Positions 6,324-13,588 of a stretch of 18,637 nucleotides of DNA are shown here, in pieces. The stretch covers positions 1 to 18,637 of the forward strand of contig DAOVSZ010000011.1 of the NCBI GenBank assembly GCA_030627725.1. Direction: 5' to 3'. Each line of letters starts with the position of its first letter. Position 1 is the stretch's first letter. Both the position numbers and the translations under genes were made by a program. The notes below the pieces were generated by a model. It worked only from the letters and a program-made list of their open reading frames with translations. It was not told the origin of the DNA and made no database searches. This DNA is from Desulfobulbaceae bacterium. Its GTDB lineage: Bacteria; Desulfobacterota; Desulfobulbia; Desulfobulbales; DAOVSZ01.

Positions 6324-6857
6324 ATGGAACTTCAAGTTGAAGGCAAAAATCTTGAAATCAGAAAGAGTTGGCAGCAGAAAATTGATGATGAGAAAAGCAG
6401 ATTGGCGAGACACCATCCAGATCTCCTCATGAACTTAAGAGTCACTATTGAAGGGACGACTCATCACAAGGCAGGCGGCTATGAACTCAGAGTTGTTGCC
6501 ACCGTACCAAACGATACGGTTGTTGTAAAAAGAAAAGGAGAATCTGTAAAACCGCTCTTGGGTGATGCCTTTGACACCTTAGGGCTGCAGCTTAAAGAGC
6601 TGCAGCGGAAAAAACGACAGACCGTTAAAATCCAGGAAGGCGCCCGTACAAATTCAAGCACCGGACTGATTAAAACCATCAACCCCTATGAATCGTATGG
6701 ATTCATCATAACTCATGATGGCCGTGATATCTACTTTCACAAAAATGCCTTAAAGGACATGAAACTTGATCAACTTTCCGAGGGAGTTGCCGTCCGATTC
6801 GGGGAATATGAAGGGGACAAGGGCCCCCAGGCAAACTGGGTGAAGATTGCCAAATAA
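6324..6857 (+). CDS. HPF/RaiA-like ribosome-associated domain fused to a cold-shock domain
   Basis: The 177-residue product has two parts. Residues 1-97 resemble the ribosome hibernation factor fold (HPF/RaiA, S30AE-like): an opening strand L-Q-V-E-G-K-N-L-E-I, then H-K-A-G-G-Y-E-L-R-V-V-A-T-V-P and an amphipathic helix A-F-D-T-L-G-L-Q-L-K-E-L. Residues about 112-176 form a cold-shock (OB-fold) domain with T-G-L-I-K-T-I, the RNP1-like S-Y-G-F-I, the RNP2-like D-I-Y-F-H-K-N-A-L and a G-P-Q-A-N-W-V-K-I end. It probably binds ribosomes and RNA under stress or slow growth. A GGAGG site lies 6 nt before the ATG. The gene stands alone, with its own promoter and a strong terminator. Confidence 0.85.
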   Translation: MELQVEGKNLEIRKSWQQKIDDEKSRLARHHPDLLMNLRVTIEGTTHHKAGGYELRVVATVPNDTVVVKRKGESVKPLLGDAFDTLGLQLKELQRKKRQTVKIQEGARTNSSTGLIKTINPYESYGFIITHDGRDIYFHKNALKDMKLDQLSEGVAVRFGEYEGDKGPQANWVKIAK

Positions 6858-6889
6858 CCTGACAGCTGGTTCTCAAAAATTTTAATCTC

Positions 6890-6929
6890 TTCGGCCGGAA
6901 ATACTCCTTTTCCGGCCGAAACTTTTTTA
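6890..6929 (+). terminator. intrinsic terminator after the HPF/cold-shock gene
   Basis: TTCGGCCGGAAA (6890-6901) pairs perfectly with TTTCCGGCCGAA (6909-6920) around a 7-nt loop, followed by ACTTTTTTAT. It is a strong plus-strand terminator 32 nt past the stop codon. Confidence 0.9.
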
Positions 6930-6953
6930 TATGAACATGTCTTTCTCAAATGA

Positions 6954-6981
6954 TTGAAAAAAGGCTGTCTTTTTGTATAAT
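6954..6981 (+). promoter_or_regulatory. sigma-70-type promoter for nadA
   Basis: TTGAAA (6954-6959), a 16-nt spacer and TATAAT (6976-6981) give a predicted start near 6988, 46 nt before the preferred nadA start. The upstream ATG at 6950 lies before this promoter and is therefore unlikely to be the start of the main transcript. Confidence 0.7.
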
Positions 6982-7033
6982 CCACGCTTACCTAAAGAAA
7001 TCGACAAATTTTCATAAAAAAAACGGCCAGATC

Positions 7034-8125
7034 ATGACACAGCCACACCAGAACATAATAAATCCTTCATATTTTGAAGCTGAAGAAGAGAAAATTCTCG
7101 AAAAAATTTCCGCCAGAAAAAAAGAACTGGGAGATCAGCTTCTGATCCTGGGTCACCATTACCAGCAGGAGGCCGTCTTCAGATTTGCCGACAAGACCGG
7201 AGACTCCCTCAAACTCGCTCGAAGCGCAGCCGAGGCAAAAGACAGCCGGTTCATTGTCTTCTGCGGAGTCCATTTTATGGCGGAATCGGCAGACATCCTC
7301 ACCTCTGATGAACAGATAGTCATGCTGCCTGATATGCGCGCAGGCTGCCCTATGGCCGACATGGCCACTATCGAAGAAGTTTCCCGTGCCTGGGATGAAC
7401 TGACAGGGGTCATTGATTCCACATCTGTTCCAGTCACCTATGTCAACTCATCGGCAAAGATCAAGGCCTTTGTCGGCAAAAATGGCGGGTCCGTCTGTAC
7501 ATCTTCCAATGCAGAACGCGTTCTGACATGGGCACTCTCCAAAGGAAAACGGGTTTTCTTCTTCCCTGACGAGCATCTCGGCCGCAACTCGGCCTATGCC
7601 CTCGGCATTCCTCAAGAAGAAGTCGTACTGTGGGAAAGAGGAAAACCGCTTGGCGGCAACTCCCCTGAACAGCTCAAAAAATCCCGTGTCATCCTGTGGA
7701 ACGGCTACTGCACCGTCCATATGCAGTTTTCTGCCGGACATGTGGACATGTGGCGGAAAAAGGAGCCTCACGCAAAGATCATAGTGCATCCCGAGTGCAA
7801 AAATGAAGTGGTCGACAAAGCGGACCTCTACGGCTCTACCGAAGGTATTATCAATGCAATCTCCGACTCCCCCGCAGGCTCAATATGGGCAGTGGGCACT
7901 GAAATCAATCTGGTCAACCGGCTGAGCAGACAGCATCCCGACAAGGTCATCCGCTCTCTTTCTCCTTTTCAATGTCTCTGTTCCACAATGTACAGAATCA
8001 AACCCGGATACCTGCTCTGGGTCTTGGACGGACTTGCTGCAGGAAGGACTGAAAACAGAATCACGGTTGACAACACAACAGCCGAACAGGCAAAAATCGC
8101 CTTGGAAAGAATGCTGGCGATTTAG
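7034..8125 (+). CDS. nadA: quinolinate synthase NadA (start revised)
   Basis: NadA condenses iminoaspartate with dihydroxyacetone phosphate to quinolinate in de novo NAD synthesis, using an oxygen-sensitive 4Fe-4S cluster. Visible family motifs are L-I-L-G-H-H-Y-Q-Q-E-A-V, F-C-G-V-H-F-M-A-E-S-A, G-C-P-M-A-D-M-A, V-C-T-S-S-N-A, H-P-E-C-K-N-E-V-V and a C-terminal C-L-C-S-T-M. These include the expected cluster cysteines. From the ATG at 7034 the protein has 363 residues, the usual size. The open frame reaches back to 6950, but that adds 28 unconserved residues encoded partly inside the promoter. No strong ribosome site is seen at either ATG. A cysteine desulfurase gene follows after 34 nt. Confidence 0.95.
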   Translation: MTQPHQNIINPSYFEAEEEKILEKISARKKELGDQLLILGHHYQQEAVFRFADKTGDSLKLARSAAEAKDSRFIVFCGVHFMAESADILTSDEQIVMLPDMRAGCPMADMATIEEVSRAWDELTGVIDSTSVPVTYVNSSAKIKAFVGKNGGSVCTSSNAERVLTWALSKGKRVFFFPDEHLGRNSAYALGIPQEEVVLWERGKPLGGNSPEQLKKSRVILWNGYCTVHMQFSAGHVDMWRKKEPHAKIIVHPECKNEVVDKADLYGSTEGIINAISDSPAGSIWAVGTEINLVNRLSRQHPDKVIRSLSPFQCLCSTMYRIKPGYLLWVLDGLAAGRTENRITVDNTTAEQAKIALERMLAI

Positions 8126-8159
8126 GCAGTTAGGCTGAAGGCTAAAGAAGGAAGAAGCC

Positions 8160-9308
8160 ATGAAAAAGATATATTTTGACAACAATGCCACGACCCCGCT
8201 TGATCCAGCGGTTCGCGAAGCAATGCTTCCTTATCTTGACGACAGGTTCGGGAACCCATCCAGCGGACATCGGTTCGGCGAAGATGCAAGCGAGGCTGTC
8301 GCTCAGGCACGGAGTAAAATCGCCGCCCTTATCAATGGCAGCCCCTCAGGAATAATTATTACCAGCGGCGGCACCGAGTCAAATAACATGGCCATTCATA
8401 GCGCTGTTTCCTCCTCGCCGGAGAAAAAACACCTTATCACCTCCCAGGTGGAGCATCCTTCGGTTTTAAAGCCCCTGCAGCATCTTCAATCCAAGGGCTA
8501 TGATCTTGAGATCCTTCCCGTGTCTGAAGATGGCGGCCTGGATCTCGATCGCCTGGAGAAAGCCATCCGGCCGGACACCGCCCTTGTCTCGCTGATAGGC
8601 GCCAACAACGAGACAGGGGTCCTGTGGCCGATTCAGAAAATCGGCGAAATATGCCGGGCAAAATCCGTCCTGTTTCACTGCGATGCCGTACAGATGCCGC
8701 ACAAGGAAGATATAGACATAGCCAACCTTCCGATTGATTATCTGACCCTGGCGGCCCACAAGATGCATGGCCCCAAGGGATGCGGAGCGCTGTACGCACA
8801 GCCCCATGCGCCCTTAAGACCGCTTATCCTCGGCGCCGGGCAGGAAAGAGGTCTCCGGGCCGGGACGGAAAACGTCGCCGGCATTGTCGGATTTGCAAAA
8901 GCAGCGGAAACAGCTAAAGATAAGCTGCAGCACTCTCGAAAGGCTGTCGCCGGCCTGCGTGATCATCTGGAGAACGGAATCCTTGAAAAAATTTCAGGCG
9001 CAAGAATAAACGGCCACTCTCAGCCTCGGCTTGTCAACACGATAAACGTCAGCTTTCAGAATGTGTCCGCCGCAGCCGTTATTCAGGACCTGGATGAAAG
9101 GGGATTTGCGGTCTCAGCCCAATCCGCCTGTCACAGCGGCGACCTTGACCCATCACATGTGCTGACTGCCATGAATGTTCCTGATGACTCTATTCACGGG
9201 ACATTGCGCATCAGCCTGAGCAGATTCAATACCATGGAAGAAACAGACGGATTCCTTGACCTTCTGATAACACTTGTAAAAAAATCCCGCAGCTTTGCAG
9301 CGCTGTAA
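8160..9308 (+). CDS. NifS/IscS-type cysteine desulfurase
   Basis: A PLP enzyme that takes sulfur from cysteine for Fe-S cluster assembly. The 382-residue product has the N-terminal I-Y-F-D-N-N-A-T-T-P, T-S-G-G-T-E-S-N-N, V-E-H-P-S-V with PLP-stacking His99, H-C-D-A-V-Q, the PLP lysine Lys201 in A-A-H-K-M-H-G-P-K-G, R-A-G-T-E-N, and catalytic Cys324 in S-A-C-H-S-G. There is an AAGGA ribosome site. The gene sits 34 nt after nadA without a terminator. In Bacillus subtilis a dedicated nifS next to the nad genes matures the NadA cluster, so the same role is inferred here. No iscU, iscA or iscR gene is nearby. Confidence 0.92.
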   Translation: MKKIYFDNNATTPLDPAVREAMLPYLDDRFGNPSSGHRFGEDASEAVAQARSKIAALINGSPSGIIITSGGTESNNMAIHSAVSSSPEKKHLITSQVEHPSVLKPLQHLQSKGYDLEILPVSEDGGLDLDRLEKAIRPDTALVSLIGANNETGVLWPIQKIGEICRAKSVLFHCDAVQMPHKEDIDIANLPIDYLTLAAHKMHGPKGCGALYAQPHAPLRPLILGAGQERGLRAGTENVAGIVGFAKAAETAKDKLQHSRKAVAGLRDHLENGILEKISGARINGHSQPRLVNTINVSFQNVSAAAVIQDLDERGFAVSAQSACHSGDLDPSHVLTAMNVPDDSIHGTLRISLSRFNTMEETDGFLDLLITLVKKSRSFAAL

Positions 9309-9345
9309 TGTGTTACAACAATGACATCAATTCACGGGAGCTCAC

Positions 9346-10362
9346 ATGAACATAAAGAAAATCTTTATCACAGGCGCGGCCGGATTTATCGGCTTTCACC
9401 TCTCCAAAAGACTGTTGGATAATGGCGCCACTGTTGTCGGGCTGGACAACCTGAACGACTATTATGACCCGACCCTCAAACAGGCCCGGCTTGACCAGCT
9501 GACTCCGCATGCAGAATTTACCCACATCAACGAGGATATGTCAGACCGCAGGGCCATGGAACAGCTCTTTAAAGAGCACACGTTCGACGCAGTCGTCAAC
9601 CTGGCGGCACAGGCCGGGGTCAGATACTCCCTGATCAACCCTCATTCCTATATCAACACCAATATTGTCGGCTTTGTAAATATCCTTGAAGGATGCCGGC
9701 ACTCCGGAGTCAAGCACCTTGTTTACGCCTCTTCCAGTTCGGTCTACGGCGCCAACACCAACATGCCCTTTTCCGTCCACCAGAACGTGGACCATCCTGT
9801 TTCTCTCTATGCGGCGAGCAAGAAGTCCAATGAACTTATGGCCCACGCATACAGCCACCTGTTCGGCCTGAAAACAACCGGCCTCCGCTTCTTCACCGTC
9901 TACGGACCCTGGGGCCGACCGGACATGGCGCTCTTTCTCTTTACCAAGGCAATTTTAGAGGACCGCCCCATCGATGTCTTCAACAACGGCAAAATGAAAC
10001 GCGACTTCACCTACATCGACGACATTGTCGAAGGGGTCTATCGCGTCATTCACCGACTTCCGGAACCAAACACGAACTGGACCGGTGATGATCCGGACCC
10101 GGGCACAAGCTACTGCCCCTTTAAGACTTACAACATCGGCAACAACAACCAAGTGGAGTTGATGCGCTACATTGAGGTGCTGGAAGAATGTCTCGGCAAA
10201 AAAGCGGAAAAGAATTTCATGCCGCTCCAGCCCGGAGATGTCCCGGCCACATTTGCCAATGTTGACGATCTGGTCCGTGACGTCGACTTCAAACCGAACA
10301 CACCGATTGAAACAGGTATCAAGAACTTCGTCGACTGGTACCGATCTTACTATAAAGTATGA
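9346..10362 (+). CDS. NAD-dependent sugar epimerase, UDP-glucuronate 4-epimerase-like
   Basis: An extended short-chain dehydrogenase. The 338 residues contain the Rossmann motif G-A-A-G-F-I-G (10-16), an Asp after strand 2 in L-D-N-L-N-D-Y-Y-D, a catalytic region S-S-S-S-V-Y-G (about 130-135) and the pair Tyr155/Lys159 in Y-A-A-S-K. It also has F-T-V-Y-G-P-W-G-R-P-D-M-A and R-D-F-T-Y-I-D-D-I-V-E-G-V. The D-N-L-N-D-Y-Y-D and G-P-W-G-R-P-D-M-A stretches are typical of UDP-glucuronate 4-epimerases that make UDP-galacturonate. The next gene, UDP-glucose dehydrogenase, would make its substrate, which supports the call. A GGGAG site lies 5 nt before the ATG. A nearby alternative is another UDP-sugar epimerase. 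Confidence 0.88.
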   Translation: MNIKKIFITGAAGFIGFHLSKRLLDNGATVVGLDNLNDYYDPTLKQARLDQLTPHAEFTHINEDMSDRRAMEQLFKEHTFDAVVNLAAQAGVRYSLINPHSYINTNIVGFVNILEGCRHSGVKHLVYASSSSVYGANTNMPFSVHQNVDHPVSLYAASKKSNELMAHAYSHLFGLKTTGLRFFTVYGPWGRPDMALFLFTKAILEDRPIDVFNNGKMKRDFTYIDDIVEGVYRVIHRLPEPNTNWTGDDPDPGTSYCPFKTYNIGNNNQVELMRYIEVLEECLGKKAEKNFMPLQPGDVPATFANVDDLVRDVDFKPNTPIETGIKNFVDWYRSYYKV

Positions 10363-10393
10363 GACCTCAGTTGAGCTGAGTTAGGAGAAAGAT

Positions 10394-11701
10394 ATGAACA
10401 TTACCATGATTGGGACAGGATATGTCGGTCTTGTGACCGGCGCCTGCCTCTCTGAATTCGGCCATCAGGTAATCTGCATGGACAAGGACTCCGGCAAAAT
10501 CGAACGATTGCTTGCCGGAGAAATCCCTATTTATGAGCCTGGCCTGAACGAACTGGTCAAAAAAAACGTCCGGGAAAACCATCTTTCCTTTTCAACCGAC
10601 CTGGCCCAATCCGTCAAAAGCGCCAAGGCTGTTTTTATCGCCGTCGGGACCCCTTCCCAGCGTCGTGGCGGCGGCTATGCCGACCTTACCTATGTCTATG
10701 GCGCGGCCAAGGAACTTGCTCCGCATCTTACCGATTATACAGTCGTGATCGACAAGAGCACGGTTCCGGTCGGCACTGCCCGCCAGGTGGCCCGCGTTAT
10801 AAAAGAGACAAACCCGGAGGCGGATTTTGACGTAGTTTCCAATCCGGAATTCTTACGTGAAGGCGCTGCGATTTCTGACTTCATGCGACCGGACCGGGTC
10901 GTTTTCGGCTGCGACTCTGAAAAGGCATCCGAAGTACTGAAGGAAATCTATAACCCGCTCTATCTCACCTCTACTCCTTTTGTGAAAACATCACTTGAGA
11001 CCGCTGAATTGATCAAATATGCCTCAAATGCCTTTCTGGCGGTGAAAGTCAGCTTTATCAATGAAATGGCGACGATCTGCGAGGCAGTCGATGCAAATGT
11101 GGTTGAGCTTTCCAAGGGAGTCGGACTCGATGGCCGTATCGGCGGAAAATTCCTGCACCCGGGACCAGGCTACGGCGGGTCCTGTTTTCCCAAGGACACA
11201 CTTGCCCTTTTACGAATTGCTCAGGAACATGGAACCGCAGCTCGGATAGTGGAGGCGGCGGTGGAAGTCAATGCTGCCCAGAAGGCACGGATGGTGAAAA
11301 AAATCCGTGACGCGCTCGGCGGCAGTGAGACCGGCAGGACCATCGGCATCCTGGGGCTCACCTTCAAGCCTGAGACCGATGATATGCGGGATGCGCCGGC
11401 TCTCACAATTCTGCCGGCGCTGGCGGAGAAAGGCGCCCGGCTGAAAGTGCATGATCCACAGGGTATGACCGAGGCAAAAAAGATGTTGCCTGATTATGAA
11501 TATGGAGAGAGTCCATATGATGTCTGCGAGGATGCGGATGCAGTTGTCCTGATGACGGAATGGAACCAGTACCGGGCGCTGGACCTTGAGCGTATCAGAT
11601 CAACAATGAAGACACCGCTCTTTATTGATCTGCGCAATGTGTATACCCCGGATAAAATGAAGAAGGCAGGCTTTACTTATATCGGTGTCGGCCGCAATTA
11701 A
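10394..11701 (+). CDS. UDP-glucose 6-dehydrogenase
   Basis: Oxidises UDP-glucose twice with NAD to UDP-glucuronate for surface polysaccharides. The 435-residue product has the N-terminal NAD motif G-T-G-Y-V-G-L (7-13), the V-G-T-P-S and D-K-S-T-V-P-V-G-T signatures, N-P-E-F-L-R-E-G-A-A, and the catalytic thiol Cys264 in G-Y-G-G-S-C-F-P-K-D-T. A C-terminal UDP-binding domain holds G-L-T-F-K-P-E-T-D-D-M-R-D-A-P. Length is normal for the single-chain bacterial type. An AGGAG site lies 6 nt before the ATG. It follows the epimerase by 31 nt and ends at a strong terminator, so the two form the tail of this plus-strand block. Confidence 0.96.
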   Translation: MNITMIGTGYVGLVTGACLSEFGHQVICMDKDSGKIERLLAGEIPIYEPGLNELVKKNVRENHLSFSTDLAQSVKSAKAVFIAVGTPSQRRGGGYADLTYVYGAAKELAPHLTDYTVVIDKSTVPVGTARQVARVIKETNPEADFDVVSNPEFLREGAAISDFMRPDRVVFGCDSEKASEVLKEIYNPLYLTSTPFVKTSLETAELIKYASNAFLAVKVSFINEMATICEAVDANVVELSKGVGLDGRIGGKFLHPGPGYGGSCFPKDTLALLRIAQEHGTAARIVEAAVEVNAAQKARMVKKIRDALGGSETGRTIGILGLTFKPETDDMRDAPALTILPALAEKGARLKVHDPQGMTEAKKMLPDYEYGESPYDVCEDADAVVLMTEWNQYRALDLERIRSTMKTPLFIDLRNVYTPDKMKKAGFTYIGVGRN

Positions 11702-11719
11702 CCTCGAGCCCCTTCACAT

Positions 11720-11759
11720 AAAAAAAGGCCGGAGCAGAAGCCTGCTCCGGCCTTTTTTT
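11720..11759. terminator. strong bidirectional intrinsic terminator
   Basis: An 18-bp perfect stem (11720-11737 with 11742-11759; core GGCCGGAGCAG/CTGCTCCGGCC) has a 4-nt loop, seven A on one side and seven T on the other. It ends both the plus-strand dehydrogenase gene and the minus-strand cyclophilin gene, which converge here. Confidence 0.95.
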
Positions 11760-11777
11760 ATTTTATTTTTTCTGCTA

Positions 11778-12308
11778 TCAAGAGGCTGGCGCCTCTTTCA
11801 GATCAGGGAATTCCGAATCCAGGATGTTATTCCAGAAATCAAGCTTCTCTTTTGTCTGTGCAAAGAGTGCTGCGGTGTCGCCCTCAATTGTTATCGCCTG
11901 CATTGAATCGCCAGTAGCAATGGCATTCACAACCTCCATGTCCGCATCACTTTCCACCTCGCCGAAGACCGTATGTTTCCTGTCAAGCCATTCGGTAGGA
12001 ACGTGGGTGATGAAAAACTGGCTTCCATTCGTGTTCGGACCGGCATTGGCCATCGAAAGAATGCCGGGTTTCCCGTGACGAAGATCAGGATCAAACTCAT
12101 CTTCGAATTTATATCCCGGTCCGCCGGTGCCGGTCCCTTGCGGGCATCCGCCCTGGATCATGAAATCATTGATGACCCGGTGGAAGGCACGGTTGTCATA
12201 AAACCCACGCATTGCCAGATTAACAAAATTGGTTACGGTGAACGGAACCTGCTCGGCAAAAAGCTTCACATTAATAGTTCCCTTGCTTGTCTCAATAATT
12301 GCTTTCAA
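11778..12308 (-). CDS. peptidyl-prolyl cis-trans isomerase, cyclophilin type
   Basis: Catalyses proline isomerisation during folding; no signal peptide, so it is cytoplasmic. The 176-residue product has the cyclophilin core: F-V-N-L-A, F-H-R-V-I-N-D-F-M-I-Q-G-G with the catalytic Arg after F-H, G-P-G-Y-K-F-E-D-E-F, L-S-M-A-N-A-G-P-N-T-N-G-S-Q-F-F-I-T and L-D-R-K-H-T-V-F-G-E-V. The start is a TTG at 12308, chosen because AAGGAG lies 7 nt upstream and translation from it gives the usual M-K-A-I-I-E-T-S-K-G start; no ATG is available. Residues past about 150 form a short helical extension (F-A-Q-T-K-E-K-L-D-F-W). It is the last gene of the minus-strand block. Confidence 0.95.
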   Translation of the reverse strand: MKAIIETSKGTINVKLFAEQVPFTVTNFVNLAMRGFYDNRAFHRVINDFMIQGGCPQGTGTGGPGYKFEDEFDPDLRHGKPGILSMANAGPNTNGSQFFITHVPTEWLDRKHTVFGEVESDADMEVVNAIATGDSMQAITIEGDTAALFAQTKEKLDFWNNILDSEFPDLKEAPAS

Positions 12309-12330
12309 TGCACTTCTCCTTTGTTAGTCA

Positions 12331-12412
12331 AAAAAACAGCGGCTATCCCCATCCTGAACCAAAGTCCCGTATTCTCTTCAACCGGCGCTTCATTTCATTC
12401 CGGAAAGCCGCT
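12331..12412 (-). terminator. possible terminator between pilZ and the cyclophilin gene
   Basis: On the minus strand, AGCGGCT (12412-12406) can pair with AGCCGCT (12344-12338), followed directly by a GTTTTTTT tract. The 61-nt loop is large, so this could be a weak terminator or attenuator rather than a classic one. Confidence 0.35.
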
Positions 12413-12447
12413 TTCTTTATTTGCTATTGTCTATGAGCCGGCAGGCA

Positions 12448-12816
12448 TCATGAACTGTCTCGAGAGTAATTCCGGATAAAAGATTCCAACCGGCCCTTCT
12501 GTTGCTCGGAAAGCTCATTAAATTTTACTCCCATACGCTTGATGACCAGCGTCCGGTCCGAAAGCTGGTGGGTTGTCACATCGTCAGTCACAATCTCATA
12601 CGGGAGGTCTTTCAACGAAAAGCCTGTATCATCCTGGCTAATGTCAAGGGTATAGCTCTCTTTTGGAAACGATTTTCTGTCGATATACCTTACTGCCAGC
12701 CCCTCCATATTGACATCGACAATCATCCCGGGCTTGGCCGAGTTTATCGTGTATGACTGTGCCACGGAAAACCGTTTCTGTTTCCGCCGCTCGAATACTC
12801 CCGCTGAACTGGACAT
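12448..12816 (-). CDS. PilZ-domain protein (c-di-GMP effector candidate)
   Basis: A 122-residue protein made of one PilZ domain. The c-di-GMP-binding R-x-x-x-R is present as R-K-Q-K-R near residues 11-15. The second motif, usually D/N-x-S-x-x-G, reads D-V-N-M-E-G (about 34-39), with Asn in place of Ser. A C-terminal part I-K-R-M-G-V-K-F-N-E-L-S and a helix L-E-S-F-I-R complete the fold. No transmembrane or output domain is attached, so it probably acts by protein contact, for example on motility or polysaccharide export; this is inference. A GGAGG site lies 9 nt before the ATG and a good promoter lies upstream. Confidence 0.85.
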   Translation of the reverse strand: MSSSAGVFERRKQKRFSVAQSYTINSAKPGMIVDVNMEGLAVRYIDRKSFPKESYTLDISQDDTGFSLKDLPYEIVTDDVTTHQLSDRTLVIKRMGVKFNELSEQQKGRLESFIRNYSRDSS

Positions 12817-12874
12817 AATATCTTACCTCCACAATGAATATTCTTTCTTACATCAATCTGAGGGGAAGATGGCA

Positions 12875-12903
12875 ATTTAATCGAGCAACATCCCTTTTGT
12901 CAA
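12875..12903 (-). promoter_or_regulatory. sigma-70-type promoter for the PilZ gene
   Basis: On the minus strand, a perfect -35 TTGACA (12903-12898), a 17-nt spacer and -10 TTAAAT (12880-12875) predict a start near 12868, about 52 nt before the gene. Confidence 0.65.
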
Positions 12904-12935
12904 ACGATATTGATTTTTACAACAGATCACTGGGA

Positions 12936-12983
12936 ATAAAAAAACGCCGGCTCCCTCATCTTGCATGCTAAGGGGCCGGCGTT
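12936..12983 (-). terminator. intrinsic terminator of the 92-codon gene
   Basis: On the minus strand, AACGCCGGC (12983-12975) pairs perfectly with GCCGGCGTT (12951-12943), followed by a run of T. The loop is about 23 nt. It lies 50 nt past the stop of the small gene at 13033 and insulates the PilZ promoter. Confidence 0.9.
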
Positions 12984-13032
12984 AAAGAAACTTCGAGGGC
13001 CTGTGAATAGAAGACAGGCTGATCGTTAACGG

Positions 13033-13311
13033 CTAAACTGTGAGATCTACACCAGCACGTTGCTGTTGGGGTGGTGGCGGAAGTTCTCCTTCCGGAGGAG
13101 CAGATTCCGTCGCCTCTTGCTCAGAGGGCGCTGCTTCGGCCCTCTGGGGTCTATTCTCCTGGGCATTTAGCTCCCGTGCTTCCTGAGAAAGAGTTACCTG
13201 ATCATTGTTGACCGGAGTTTCATTTCGTGCCTGCTCCGGCTGGGGTCTGGATTCGGGCTGATTCACCGGGGCCTGAACCTGATTAGTTCCACCTACATTT
13301 TGAACGGCCAT
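13033..13311 (-). CDS. small disordered Pro/Gln/Glu-rich protein, function unknown
   Basis: I do not recognise a family. The 92-residue product has no Phe, Trp, Tyr, Cys, Lys, Ile or His, and is rich in Pro, Gln, Glu and Ala, so it is almost certainly disordered. No signal peptide or membrane segment is seen. One stretch, D-Q-V-T-L-S-Q-E-A-R-E-L-N (about residues 37-49), resembles the D-x-V-x-L-S-x-E-A element of FlgM and some other motility-linked proteins. That is a weak hint only. The gene looks real: AGGAGGG lies 5 nt before the ATG and a strong terminator follows the stop. It is downstream of the 118-codon gene, from which a MITE-like insertion now separates it. Confidence 0.75.
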   Translation of the reverse strand: MAVQNVGGTNQVQAPVNQPESRPQPEQARNETPVNNDQVTLSQEARELNAQENRPQRAEAAPSEQEATESAPPEGELPPPPQQQRAGVDLTV

Positions 13312-13403
13312 GGCTTCCCTCCTGATATATGGTTGAACGTAACTCTTGCGCTGACCCTCGCCGGCTACTGACAGCGGGGGGCAACATTAACTTATGGCTT
13401 TTA

Positions 13404-13588
13404 TTAGGGCTCAAGTAAAAATAACTTGTACATCTTACATCTCATCTTCAGGCCATCTTTGCCTGCTCTTCATTCGCAAAATCCTCAAATTAGCGCTGCT
13501 AGTTCTGCGGTTTTACTCAATTAGATCAAGCAAATCTGACCCAAATCTGAGCGCAATTTTGTCCAACTTATTTTTACTTGAGCCCTAA
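13404..13588. mobile_element. MITE-like element with 21-bp perfect terminal inverted repeats
   Basis: Positions 13404-13424 and 13568-13588 are perfect inverted copies, beginning TTAGGGCTCAAG. Pairing continues inward to 29 bp with two mismatches (13404-13432 and 13560-13588). The tips lie in a TA flanked arrangement: TA (13405-13406) - GGGCTC ... GAGCCC - TA (13586-13587), so the element proper is 13407-13585 with a TA duplication. That is the pattern of IS630/Tc1-mariner-type MITEs. It has no convincing gene. Its right end overlaps the stop codon of the 118-codon gene. Confidence 0.8.

Noticed and set aside
6950..7033. N-terminal extension of NadA
   Set aside because: It overlaps the -35/-10 promoter at 6954-6981, lacks a ribosome site and exceeds the usual family length.
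13394..13588. Plus-strand reading frame of 64 codons within the MITE-like element
   Set aside because: No ribosome site, spans the whole inverted-repeat element, ends in its terminal repeat, and has no recognisable composition or motif.
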